A DNA stretch of 64,000 nt, taken from the NCBI GenBank assembly GCA_041394885.1, contig JAWKHI010000027.1, positions 27,921 through 91,920 on the forward strand, read 5' to 3'. Both the position numbers and the translations under genes were made by a program. Position 1 is the stretch's first letter; each line of letters starts with the position of its first letter. Below the pieces are notes generated by a model. That model searched no databases, was not told where the DNA came from, and saw only the letters and a program-made list of their open reading frames with translations. Shown in pieces: positions 8,394 to 17,896 of this stretch. Source of the stretch: DSOI01 sp041394885 (lineage in GTDB: Bacteria > Acidobacteriota > Terriglobia > Bryobacterales > Bryobacteraceae).

Positions 8394-9585
8394 TTCGACG
8401 CCACCCGCCAGTGCGACACCTCGGGCCATTTCTTCAACTCTTCCGCCGCCCACTTGGCCGGCTTGTCCGTGTGACAACTGGTGCATGAGTTCGGGATCTG
8501 ATACATGTCCGTCATCGCCGGCGGGATGAATTTGAACGTATGGCTGCGGACGCTGACCTCGGCGATCGTCTTCTCGATCTTGGGCATGTGGCAACCCACG
8601 CATTCATTGCCTGCCGACCCCGTCTTGTGGTGCGTGTGCGCCTCGATCGACGGCGCATGCGGACCGTTCGGCGACGCCGGCCCGTGGCAGCTCAGGCAAA
8701 TCGTGCTGGCCGGTTTGAGCAAGTCGGCGTTGTTGGCAGTGCCATGAGCGTCGTGGCAGCTCGAACAAGTTACGCCCTTCGCGTACATGGCGCTTTGCAC
8801 GAAATCGTTGCCTTGCATGCGATTCTTGTGCCCGGTGCCGTCAGCGAAGTGCGTGAACGTGGTCTCGCCCAACTTGTGCTCCTCGAGTTCCCAGTAGTCG
8901 CCGAGGTTCTTTGTGACGTCGAATCCCACCGGCCAGTCGTAGTAGCGGCCGTTCACCGGGTTCACCAGCGGCTTGCCTTGCGTGTGGCACTGCATGCACA
9001 CATCGTTGGCGCGCACAAAGCTCAACCGCGCCGGGTTCACGATGTTGCTCGTGACGGCTACGCTGCGTGAGACGCACCTGGACCATGGCATTTCTCGCAT
9101 CCTACGTTCCATTCCGGGTACCGTCTTCGTTTGGACATCGTAGTTCACCGAGTGGCAACCGTCGCAAAGTGGACCCGTCGGCCGGTCTGTGTACTTCGGA
9201 CCGTAGTGCGGCACCCACCAATCCGTGTTCGGCCGCGCACCATAGGCCCGCCAAACGCGGTTTTCCACATCCCATTGCGCCGGCAGCGGAAAGTAATCGT
9301 CGCCCACCTTGGTGAAGTACTGCTGCTTCCACTTGCTGCCGTAGACGAACGCGATGTCGCTCTTGGTGAACGTCAGCAGGGTCGGGCTTCGAAAAATCAG
9401 GTAGGATCGCTTCGGGATGTTGTTTGGTCAAGCACCACGTTGGCCATCCGTGTCTTCGACCATCGTTGGTAGGTGTCCGGGTGGCAGCTCTTGCAGGCCG
9501 CTGAACCGGCGTAGCTCTGCCCATCGAGTGCAGGCATGAAGATGCCGCAGACCAGCCCTGCCAACAAAGCAGCGTATCGAGCCAT
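8390..9585 (-). pseudogene. Octahaem c-type cytochrome, split by several frameshifts
   Basis: Read across frames this is one secreted multihaem cytochrome. The first frame (9585 down to 9397) has a signal peptide and CKSCH. The next frame carries HPEAILPDFSKPD (about 9423-9380), and the third, used to the end, resumes at LTFTKSDIAFVYGSKW and holds CDGCH, CMQCH, CSSCH, CLSCH, CVGCH and CTSCH. At 9110-9055 a further excursion is needed: the sequence that makes sense, EWNVGCEKCHGPGASHAA, lies in another frame and holds the eighth haem site. Four indels are therefore needed to restore the protein. Related acidobacterial proteins carry electrons in the periplasm. The gene is either a recent pseudogene or contains sequencing errors; the downstream coupled gene is intact. 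Confidence 0.8.
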
Positions 9586-9616
9586 AGGCCAAGTCTAGCC
9601 GACCGGGAGCGCCGAG

Positions 9617-10903
9617 TTGTCCGCGGTGCGATTATGTAGGTTGCGGAGAAAGACCGCCGGTTGCGCTTTCTTGTTCGCCAGCGCTTGCCTTGCGCAGCCT
9701 GCCGACGCTCCGCTCACACTCGCCGACTGCATCCGGCTCGCCAACTCTGTCCCATCCGCCGTTACGGTCGCACGCCAGGAGGCACGGATCGCCGCGCTCG
9801 GTGTCACCGCCGCCAAGTCCAGCTTTCTTCCCCAGGCGAACCTGACCGGCGGTGTCATCTACAACTCGCCAACGGCCAACCGCCAGTCGTTCGTATCCTA
9901 CAACGGCTCGCGCGAATACATTACTCAAGCGGGGCTCTCCCTCGAAGTCGACACATCCGGACGGCTCCGCGCCGCCTATGCGCGCGCCAAAGTAGATCAG
10001 GACCTTGCTCAGACCGCCGCGCAACTCACCGAACGCGACCTGCGGCGCGCCGTCACCATTGCGTTTTACCGTGTCCTGGTGACCCGCAAGCTCGCCGCCG
10101 CGTCCCAGGCGAGCCTCACCGAGGCGCTCGCCTTCGAGACGCGAGTGAGAGCTCTCCTCGGCGGCGGCGAAGCGGCGCGTGCGGACCTGGTCAAAGCCTC
10201 CGCGCAGGTGGCCGCCTTCGATCAATGGCATCGCGCCGCGGACCTCGATGCTCGCCTCGCCAATCAGGAACTCGCCGCCTATTGGACCGCCGATGTCGAT
10301 ACGCCGCTCAACCTCGAAGACACGCTCGACCAACCCGCCGCCGAGCCTCCCCCCGATGCCCCCTCGGGAGCGTTTCTCGGGAGGTTTGAGTTCCGCCTGT
10401 TCGATCTGCAGAAGCGCGGCTTCTCCCTCGATGCCAAGCGCGAACGCGCGATGCTGCTGCCCCAGATCTCGCTCGGGTATCTGTATGGCCTCGATGTCAA
10501 TCGCTACTCGTGGCAGGAGCGCGGTTCGGCCGTGATCGCCAGCCTCAACGTTCCGATCTTCGACTGGTTCAAGGCCCGCAGCCTGGCGGCGCAATTCACC
10601 ACCCGTGCGCAACAGGTGGACAACGCGCGGCAGTTGACGGAACGTGCTTTTTCGCGCGAATACGCCAACGCCAAGGCCCGGGTGGCTTCGGTGTTCGAGC
10701 AGGTGAAGGTGGCTGGAGACCAGGTGAAACTGTTCGAGGAAAATCTGAGCCTTTCGCAGGTGCGCTACGAGGGCGGCGAGGGCCCCGCTCTCGATGTCGT
10801 CCTGGCGCAGACTCAGTTGCAGCAGGCACGCGCCAACTACTTCAACACGCTGTTTCTCTATGCGAGCGCCCGTGCGGATCTGGAGGTCGCGGCTGGACGA
10901 TGA
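9617..10903 (+). CDS. TolC-like outer-membrane efflux protein
   Basis: A 428-residue protein of the outer membrane efflux (TolC/OEP) family: a signal peptide ending near LAQPADA, then LTLADCIRLANS, the usual opening of the first OEP repeat, and two long alpha-helical halves with beta-strand segments such as REYITQAGLSLEVDTSGR and SAVIASLNVPIFDW. It forms the outer-membrane channel of a tripartite pump. TTG 9617 is chosen as start because GGGAG lies 7 nt upstream; a TTG at 9641 would give a tidier signal peptide. The stop overlaps the ATG of the adaptor gene (ATGA, 10900-10903). It is the first gene of a TolC-MFP-RND operon. Confidence 0.9.
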   Translation: MSAVRLCRLRRKTAGCAFLFASACLAQPADAPLTLADCIRLANSVPSAVTVARQEARIAALGVTAAKSSFLPQANLTGGVIYNSPTANRQSFVSYNGSREYITQAGLSLEVDTSGRLRAAYARAKVDQDLAQTAAQLTERDLRRAVTIAFYRVLVTRKLAAASQASLTEALAFETRVRALLGGGEAARADLVKASAQVAAFDQWHRAADLDARLANQELAAYWTADVDTPLNLEDTLDQPAAEPPPDAPSGAFLGRFEFRLFDLQKRGFSLDAKRERAMLLPQISLGYLYGLDVNRYSWQERGSAVIASLNVPIFDWFKARSLAAQFTTRAQQVDNARQLTERAFSREYANAKARVASVFEQVKVAGDQVKLFEENLSLSQVRYEGGEGPALDVVLAQTQLQQARANYFNTLFLYASARADLEVAAGR

Positions 10904-12150
10904 GGACCTTTCTGCTGGTAACGGTGTGCCTGCTCATGGCGGCCTGCAGTGGCGGGTCCGGGGAAGAAGCGGAAGCACCCAAGCCCGTGGTCGAGGTGCG
11001 GACTGGCGTCGCCGAGGACGCGACTGTCGAACTGACGTTGCGCGCGCCCGCCACCATTTTTCCGCGTGAGCAGGCCAACATCACGCCGCGGCTCACTGGC
11101 GTAATCCGTGAATTGAAAGCGCGCAAAGGTGACACCGTATTCTCCGGCGCGCTGCTCGCAACCATCGACAATCGTGATCTCACGGCACAACGCGCGGAGG
11201 CGCAGGCCATGCTGACCGACGCAGAGGCAAACCTCGACAAGGTTCGGCGCGGTACCCTGCCCACGGATTTGGAGCGTGCGCGCGGACAGGTGGACACCAC
11301 GCGCGCCATACTCAATCAGGCGCAGAAGATCTACGATCGCCGCAAGGCTCTGTTTGACCAGGGCGCGATCCCGCAGCGCGATCTATTGGTGAGCGAAACC
11401 GATCTTGCCACCGCCAAAACTAACTTCGACGTCGCCACGCGCTCGCTTGCGCTTCTCGAGCAACAATCGCAGGGTCTCGACATCCGCATGGCGGAAGCGC
11501 GGGTGGAGCAGGCCCGAAGCCGCCTGGCAACCGTCACCGCGCAATTTCAGTTCTCTGAGTTGCGGGCGCCATTCTCCGGCGTGATTACCGAGCAGTTCCA
11601 GTACGCGGGTGACCTCGGCCAGCCTAGTTCGCCGATCTTCACGCTCGTCGATCTCGCGGTGGTTACGGCCCGCGCCCAAGTTCCCGAGGCCGACGCCGGA
11701 CGCGTCGCCCTTCGGCAGCCGTGCCGGTTCTCGAGCGGCGAAAGCGATGCCGCGCCGGTCCCGGGACGGGTGAGCGTAGTCAATCGCGCCGTGGATCCGC
11801 AACGCCGCACAGTCGAAGTCTGGTGTGAGATCGCGCGCCCCCCCGCCTCCCTGCGGGCCGGCGCCTTCGGCAGCGTCGCGTTTCAGACCGGCCGCCTCCA
11901 ACACGCCGTGCTTGTTCCGGTGGCGGCGCTGCAACTGCGGGAAGGAACGAATAGGGGAACCGCGCTCGTTGTCGATGCCAGGCGGATCGCGCACCGGCGT
12001 GATGTGGAAGTCGGCGAGGTTACCGGTGACAAGCGTGTCGTGCTGTCCGGGCTCCAGGCGGGAGAAACCATCGTCGTTGAGGGCGGCTACGAACTTCCCG
12101 ATGAATCCACCGTCTCCATCCAGGGCAGCCGCGAGGGGCCCGGCCAGTGA
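10900..12150 (+). CDS. RND efflux periplasmic adaptor (membrane fusion lipoprotein)
   Basis: A 416-residue membrane fusion protein. The first 20 residues form a lipoprotein signal with the lipobox LMAAC followed by SGGSG, so the mature protein is lipid-anchored in the inner membrane and reaches through the periplasm. The order is typical: first lipoyl half (ITPRLTGVIRELKARKGD), a long alpha-helical hairpin (residues about 100-190), second lipoyl half (FSELRAPFSGVITEQF), then beta-barrel and membrane-proximal domains. ATG 10900 is used because it overlaps the TolC stop and gives the lipobox. It connects the RND pump to the TolC channel; its stop overlaps the pump start (GTGA, 12147-12150). Confidence 0.92.
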   Translation: MRTFLLVTVCLLMAACSGGSGEEAEAPKPVVEVRTGVAEDATVELTLRAPATIFPREQANITPRLTGVIRELKARKGDTVFSGALLATIDNRDLTAQRAEAQAMLTDAEANLDKVRRGTLPTDLERARGQVDTTRAILNQAQKIYDRRKALFDQGAIPQRDLLVSETDLATAKTNFDVATRSLALLEQQSQGLDIRMAEARVEQARSRLATVTAQFQFSELRAPFSGVITEQFQYAGDLGQPSSPIFTLVDLAVVTARAQVPEADAGRVALRQPCRFSSGESDAAPVPGRVSVVNRAVDPQRRTVEVWCEIARPPASLRAGAFGSVAFQTGRLQHAVLVPVAALQLREGTNRGTALVVDARRIAHRRDVEVGEVTGDKRVVLSGLQAGETIVVEGGYELPDESTVSIQGSREGPGQ

Positions 12151-15100
12151 GCTCCGGCCTGGCCGGCTTCGCGCTTCGAAACGGCCGGGCGCTCGTGCTC
12201 GTGGCATTGAGTTTCGCGCTGGCCGGCATCCTCCTCATACCCGGAATCCCCGTTTCGATCTTTCCGCAGACCGACTTTCCACGAATCGTGATTCTGGTGG
12301 ACAACGGCATCGCGCCGCCCAATATCCAGATGAATACGGTGACCCGCCCGATTGAAGAAGCGGTTCGCCTCGTTCCCGGTATCACCACTGTTCGATCCAC
12401 GACCGCGCGTGGGTCCACCGAGATCAGCGTGTTCTTCCGCTGGGATGTCGACATCCTCAATGCCCTGCATCTGGTGCAGGGGCGTATCTCACAGATAACA
12501 CCGACGCTTCCGCCGGAGTGCCGTTTCTACATCAACCGGTTGACGTTCTCCGTGTTCCCGATGGTGGGCTTCAGTATCACGTCCCCTTCTCGAAAGCCTT
12601 CCGAGTTGTGGGAACTGGCTTACTACGAGATTTCGCCGCGCCTCTATCGTTTACCTGGAGTAGCCGAAACCCGTATCGTGGGTGGTCGCAACCCCGAGTA
12701 TCACGTCGTCGTGGACCCCAATCGCCTCAACGCGCTCGACATGCCGCTGACCCGCGTCGTCGACGCCATCCGCAACAGTAACATCCTCGTTCCGGCCGGC
12801 ATGTTGCAGGAGAACTACCATCTGTATCTCACCAACGTCACGGGTCTCATGGAACGGCCGGAACAGATCGAAAATACGGCCGTCGACGTGGTCAAGGGCA
12901 CTCCGGTGCTCGTGAAAGATATCGCCGAAGTCGTGCCGGGCGAAAAGCCAACCTACAACATCGTCACCGCCAACGGACGTCCCGCCGTGCTCATCAACGT
13001 GCTTCAACAGCCCGACGGAAACGCGATACAGGTGGCCGGGGCGGTGAATGCGGAGCTTGCCGACATCCGCAAAACGCTACCGAAAGATATCGAACTCTCC
13101 ACTTACTATGACCAGTCGATCCTGGTGCGCGAATCTATCTCCGGCGTAGTCGAGAGCATCCTCATCGGACTTGTCTTGTCGGTCTGTGTGCTGCTTGTTT
13201 TTCTCAAGAGCTGGCGGTCCACCCTGGTGGCGGCGGCCGTCATTCCCGTTGCGGTACTCATGGCCGTCGTCTGCATGAAGTTGTTCCACATGAACTTCGA
13301 TCTGATGACTCTGGGTGGAATCGCGGCCTGTATCGGCGTGGTGATAGACGACGCCATCGTGATGGTGGAAAACATCGCCGTGCATCTGAACATGGGTCAG
13401 GCGCCGGATCTTGCGGCGCGCAGCGCCATCACCGAGCTCACGCCTGCGTTGATCGGGTCCACGCTCACGCCGATTGTCGTTTTCGTGCCGCTGGTGTTTC
13501 TGGGCGGCATCACGGCCGTGTTCTTCCGCGCCCTGGCGCTTACCCTGGTCGCCTCCCTGTTGGCCTCGCTCATCCTGGCGCTGGTATTCACTCCCGTCCT
13601 GGCGGCGTGGCTGCTCGAGCCTTCCCGTGCGCGGCCGCTCGATCTGGCGCAGGCCGAGGTTGCCGGCGAAGGACGCTGGATGCGATTCCTCACCGCCCGC
13701 TACGAGGCCTCGCTCCGGTGGTGTCTCGGGCACCCGCGCTTCATCGCATTCCTGGTGGCGGTTGTTCTCAGCGGCATCGGGGGTTTGTATTTGCAGTTGG
13801 GAAGCGGCTTTCTTCCAGAAATGGACGAAGGCGCCTTCGTGTTGGACTATCGAACACCGGCTGGGACATCTTTACAGGAGACCGACCGCGTGCTGCGCAA
13901 GATCGAGCGCATCCTGGTAGACACACCCGAGATCGAAAGCTACTCCCGGCGCACCGGAGCCCGCCTGGCGCTCGCGATTGCCGAACCCAACACCGGCGAT
14001 TTCCTGGTCAAACTCAAACAGCGCCGCAACCGTTCGGTGGAAGAGGTCACTTCGGAACTCCGGCAAAAGATCCTGTCGTCGGAAGGGCCCGCGCTCGCAG
14101 AACTCGAGTTCCCGCACGTTCTCGAGGATCTCGTCGGCGACCTTGCGTGGGCGCCGCAACCGATCGAAATAAAGATCACACATCGCGATGAGGCCGTGTT
14201 CACGGCGGTGGCCAATGACGTGGAGCAGTGGCTCTCCAAGATCAACGGCGTGGTCGACATCGTGAACCAGACGATCGTCATCGGCCCCGCGATCAACTTC
14301 CGCGTGGACACCGCCAAGGCGCTGCGAGCCGGCTTCAACACCACCGATGTCGCCAATCTCGAGGCCGCCGTGCTCGACGGGCAATTGGCGTCGACGATGA
14401 TCCGCGGTGACCGGCGCATTGGGATTCGCGTCCGCTACCCCGCGGAAAGCCGCAAAAGCGCGGACCAGCTCCGCTCCCTGCTGCTCACCTCACCCAGCGG
14501 CGCGACGGTTCCCCTGGCCAGCATCGCCAGCGTGGAAATGCAGGAAGGCCAAACCGAAATCCGCCGCGAAAATCTCCGCAACCTCGCCGCCGTCACCGCC
14601 CGTCTCGAACGCCGCGATCTCGGAACCGCGATGAAAGAGATTCAGGAGCGTCTGCCAAAAGAAGTGAAGCTCCCCGCCGGCACCGACATCGAGTACGGCG
14701 GGCTCTATCAGGTGCAACAGGAATCGTTCCAGGCACTAACACGCGTATTACTCATGTCGATGCTGCTGATCTTTATCATCCTCGTGTTCGAGTTCCGGTC
14801 GTTTGCCCATCCGTTCGCGATTCTGCTCGCCACGATCTTGTGTACGTTCGGTTCGCTCCTCGCACTGCTGATTTCCGGCCAGACCCTCAACATCTCATCG
14901 TTCATGGGCATCATCATGGTAATCGGCATCGTGCATAAGAACGGCATCCTCATGCTGGACTCCGAGCAGCATTTCTCCGCGACTGGCCTCCCGCTGCGAG
15001 AAGCCGTCTATCAGGCCGGACGCCGCAGGCTGCGACCGATCTTGATGACCGCGCTCGCTACCGTGTTCGGGATGTTGCCGTTGGCTCTCGGCGCCGGTTC

Positions 15101-15233
15101 CGGCGCGCAGCTATTACGTCCTCTGGCTATCGCCGTGATCGGCGGCGTGACGGTCTCGGTGGTGCTATCGCTGGTAATCACCCCGGTAGTGTTTTCGATG
15201 ATCCGCCGCGGCGCGCAGCCTACGGCGCCGTAA
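12147..15233 (+). CDS. RND-family efflux transporter (AcrB/CzcA superfamily)
   Basis: A 1028-residue resistance-nodulation-division pump, the standard length. The N-terminal helix is followed by a first periplasmic loop, helices 2-6 at about residues 330-480, a second large loop, and helices 8-12 to the end. Helix 4 contains VIDDAIVMVEN, with the two Asp residues of the proton relay used by drug-exporting RND pumps; helix 10 has the matching VIGIVHKNGILMLD with a Lys. The FFRAL segment near residue 453 is also family-typical. It exports substrates from the periplasm or inner membrane using the proton gradient. The substrate is not predictable. GTG start overlaps the adaptor stop. Its last 14 bp overlap the convergent gene ending at 15220. 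Confidence 0.92.
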   Translation: MSSGLAGFALRNGRALVLVALSFALAGILLIPGIPVSIFPQTDFPRIVILVDNGIAPPNIQMNTVTRPIEEAVRLVPGITTVRSTTARGSTEISVFFRWDVDILNALHLVQGRISQITPTLPPECRFYINRLTFSVFPMVGFSITSPSRKPSELWELAYYEISPRLYRLPGVAETRIVGGRNPEYHVVVDPNRLNALDMPLTRVVDAIRNSNILVPAGMLQENYHLYLTNVTGLMERPEQIENTAVDVVKGTPVLVKDIAEVVPGEKPTYNIVTANGRPAVLINVLQQPDGNAIQVAGAVNAELADIRKTLPKDIELSTYYDQSILVRESISGVVESILIGLVLSVCVLLVFLKSWRSTLVAAAVIPVAVLMAVVCMKLFHMNFDLMTLGGIAACIGVVIDDAIVMVENIAVHLNMGQAPDLAARSAITELTPALIGSTLTPIVVFVPLVFLGGITAVFFRALALTLVASLLASLILALVFTPVLAAWLLEPSRARPLDLAQAEVAGEGRWMRFLTARYEASLRWCLGHPRFIAFLVAVVLSGIGGLYLQLGSGFLPEMDEGAFVLDYRTPAGTSLQETDRVLRKIERILVDTPEIESYSRRTGARLALAIAEPNTGDFLVKLKQRRNRSVEEVTSELRQKILSSEGPALAELEFPHVLEDLVGDLAWAPQPIEIKITHRDEAVFTAVANDVEQWLSKINGVVDIVNQTIVIGPAINFRVDTAKALRAGFNTTDVANLEAAVLDGQLASTMIRGDRRIGIRVRYPAESRKSADQLRSLLLTSPSGATVPLASIASVEMQEGQTEIRRENLRNLAAVTARLERRDLGTAMKEIQERLPKEVKLPAGTDIEYGGLYQVQQESFQALTRVLLMSMLLIFIILVFEFRSFAHPFAILLATILCTFGSLLALLISGQTLNISSFMGIIMVIGIVHKNGILMLDSEQHFSATGLPLREAVYQAGRRRLRPILMTALATVFGMLPLALGAGSGAQLLRPLAIAVIGGVTVSVVLSLVITPVVFSMIRRGAQPTAP

Positions 15234-17895
15234 TCGTCCCCATGGCCTGCCACCCGGAATTGTTGCCGGCGTTGTCCCGCGCCGCGGCGTAGACGATGCG
15301 GTCGCCGGCGAACACCGCCTTGAACGTGACGTTCAGAGACAGCGTCAGCACGTTTCCCGCGCCGCTCACCCACGATCCGCTGGCATTGATCGAGCACTGC
15401 GAGTTTGCCGCGATGCCGGACCCTGGGATCGGAATCGAACCGGCAAAGGGACCTCCCGCCTCCCCGGCGTCGTTCACCAGATACAGCGTCCCGCCGGACC
15501 GAACGAATGCGAGATAGCACGCGTTGCGCCCGTCGATGGCATTGTTGATCAGGACATTGAGGACGCTCAGATCCGCGAAGCCGGTGTCGTCGAAAAACTG
15601 CAGCGTCAAAGCGGCCGTGCTCGTTGTAGCGCGCGTCGGGCTCAAGCTTGTAACCGCGGTGGACGGCGTCAACACACCGGGAACCGTCCAGACGCCTTTG
15701 GCCACCCAACCGGAGTTGTGTCCGGCGGTGTCCCGCGCCGCCGTGTAGAGGATCCGGTTGCCCCAGAAGGTATTCGAGAACGAAATGCTCAGGACCAGGG
15801 TAAGCGTGTTCCCGCTCATCGTCGCCGATGATCCGGTGCCATGGATCGTGCATTGGCCGTTGGCGATACTGCCGCCCCCGGGAATCGTCAGTGACCCGGC
15901 AAATGGTCCGCCCGCATCGCCGGCGTTGTTCACCAGAAACACGGTGCCGCCTCCACCGGATGGAACGTAGGCGAGGTAGCACGCATTGCGTCCGTCGATG
16001 GCGGAGTTGATCAGTACGTTCAGCACCGCCAGATCGAAGGCGCCGTTCTCGTCGGAGAAAGGGAAGGCGAACGTTCGTGCCATGCCGGATCCAGCCGAGG
16101 GGTTCGGCACTCCCACCGTAGGGATGCCGGTGGACTCGGCTTGATTGACGGTAATGGTGGCTCCCCCCGTAGTGAGCGTCCCGGTTCTCGGCGAAGTGCT
16201 CGTGTTGGGCTGCACCGTGTACGCAAGGTCGCCGTTTCCGTTACCCGAGGCCGCCGTCGTGATCCAGGCCACGTTGGAGACGGCGTACCACGCGCACCCC
16301 GCCGTGATGTGAACCGATCCCGGACCGCCGTTGCTGCCCACATTCACCGCGGACGGCGTGGCCGTGTTGGGGCACACCGGTCCCTGAGTGATGGTGAACG
16401 CCTGCCCTGCCACCGTAATGGCGCCGGATCGCCCGGATGGGCTCGCATTCGGCAACAATTTGAAGGTGACGCTACCGCTTCCGGTGCCGGACGCGCCGGC
16501 CGTCACCAGGATCCAAGGCGCGTCGGAGGAAGCCGTCCAGGCGCAGCCGAGGGACGCCGAGACGGCCAGAGTGCCTCCCGCCGCGGTGTTCGAGCCGCTA
16601 GGGGTGAGCGTCACTGGGCAGGGTTGTCCAGCCTGTACGATCTCGAACGTGCCGCCGCCGAGGTAGATCCGGCCATACCGCGGCGTCGGGTTCGGATTCG
16701 TTGTGAATGTATAGGTCACTGTGCCCGTCCCGCTGCCCGAAGGGCCGGAAGTAATCGTAATCCAATCTTCGTATGAGTTCGCGAACCATTCGCATTGGGC
16801 CGGCGCGGCCACGCTGACAGACGCGGCCCCGGCCGCATTGGCGAGATTCGCCGACTGCGGCGTGTACGTGTACGAGCACGCCGATCCGGCGTGTATCGTC
16901 GTCGGCGCCCCCGTGCCGATGGCGAGTGCGCGAAGCTTGCCGTTGGCGAAGCTGGTGGGGCTGAAGCTGAGGCCTCCATTCGTGCTCTTGTGGATCCCTC
17001 CTTCCGTCCCGGCATAGATCACTTGGCCGCTCCCGGGCTGAAAGACGACAGCCGTAATCTGGCTGGCCAGTGTGGCCGACAGCGTCCAGGGGCCAGGGCC
17101 GGATTTCCGGTAGATTTGTCCGTTGGTCAGGCCGGCCACAAGCGTACCGGTATCGACGGGGCTTGCCGCCAACGCATTTACGCCATTGGGAAGATTTGCG
17201 GAAAGGTCCGTGAATGCAAGGGATCCGCAATCGGTGCTGCGTAGCACTTCGCCGCTCCAGGTTCCCGCGTAGACGGTACAGGGGTCGAGCGGCGCCGGAG
17301 CGATTTGGGACACATTGGGAGTCGCCACGCAATCCGTGCCCCCTCGATCACGGCAAATCAAGTGGGAGTAAGTGCAGCGTCCCCCAAGAAGGTTCCAATA
17401 ACAGGAGTCGATCTGCTCGTGGATCCAGTATCGTGTGGCGGGCGACCCGGCCAGGTACATCATGGATTGCAGCGCGAATTGGTAGCTCGATGCCGACGTG
17501 GAAGTCCACGTGACACCCTGATCCACACTCACCGAGCTCGAAAGCCCCGACACGCTGTAGTAGGCAGGAGTTCGGGTCACATGCCCATCGATGCCGGCGT
17601 GGATGATATTCGGATTGGCGGGATTGATGGCCAGCGAGTTCACTTTCCCGGGAGAGCCGGGGAGCGCCGTCCAGTCCGCACCGCCGTTCGTGCTCTTGTG
17701 AATCCCGTTGAGATCGGAGGCATAAACGATCGACGGATTCACTGGATCGACGGCGATTGTCAGGATTTCCGACGCCAGGCCGCGGGCTGTCCAATTGGCG
17801 CCGGCGTCTGTGCTCACCGCGGTTGTGTAAACCTGAGCATTCGCGGCGCCTAGGGCCAGGAAGAACGAAACCGCGGCGGCCCGGCTGGCTTTCAT
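15220..17895 (-). CDS. Large secreted BNR-propeller/BACON protein with tandem C-terminal module
   Basis: An 891-residue exported protein. The signal peptide (MKASRAAAVSFFLALG, cleavage near ANAQ) is followed by BNR/photosystem-stability-like propeller repeats with IHKSTNGGADW-type blades (residues about 20-350), then three to four BACON domains ending in TITQ-like strands (about 350-600), and finally two copies of a roughly 135-residue module that contain AVLNVLINSAIDGRNACYLA and end in NSGW. BACON domains usually bind carbohydrate or mucin; the terminal module is not one I recognise. ATG 17895 lies 1 bp after the stop of the larger paralogue upstream, so the two are one transcription unit. 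Probable role: cell-surface or secreted glycan contact (inference). It converges with the RND gene (14 bp overlap). Confidence 0.8.
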   Translation of the reverse strand: MKASRAAAVSFFLALGAANAQVYTTAVSTDAGANWTARGLASEILTIAVDPVNPSIVYASDLNGIHKSTNGGADWTALPGSPGKVNSLAINPANPNIIHAGIDGHVTRTPAYYSVSGLSSSVSVDQGVTWTSTSASSYQFALQSMMYLAGSPATRYWIHEQIDSCYWNLLGGRCTYSHLICRDRGGTDCVATPNVSQIAPAPLDPCTVYAGTWSGEVLRSTDCGSLAFTDLSANLPNGVNALAASPVDTGTLVAGLTNGQIYRKSGPGPWTLSATLASQITAVVFQPGSGQVIYAGTEGGIHKSTNGGLSFSPTSFANGKLRALAIGTGAPTTIHAGSACSYTYTPQSANLANAAGAASVSVAAPAQCEWFANSYEDWITITSGPSGSGTGTVTYTFTTNPNPTPRYGRIYLGGGTFEIVQAGQPCPVTLTPSGSNTAAGGTLAVSASLGCAWTASSDAPWILVTAGASGTGSGSVTFKLLPNASPSGRSGAITVAGQAFTITQGPVCPNTATPSAVNVGSNGGPGSVHITAGCAWYAVSNVAWITTAASGNGNGDLAYTVQPNTSTSPRTGTLTTGGATITVNQAESTGIPTVGVPNPSAGSGMARTFAFPFSDENGAFDLAVLNVLINSAIDGRNACYLAYVPSGGGGTVFLVNNAGDAGGPFAGSLTIPGGGSIANGQCTIHGTGSSATMSGNTLTLVLSISFSNTFWGNRILYTAARDTAGHNSGWVAKGVWTVPGVLTPSTAVTSLSPTRATTSTAALTLQFFDDTGFADLSVLNVLINNAIDGRNACYLAFVRSGGTLYLVNDAGEAGGPFAGSIPIPGSGIAANSQCSINASGSWVSGAGNVLTLSLNVTFKAVFAGDRIVYAAARDNAGNNSGWQAMGTITAP

Positions 17896-17896
17896 G

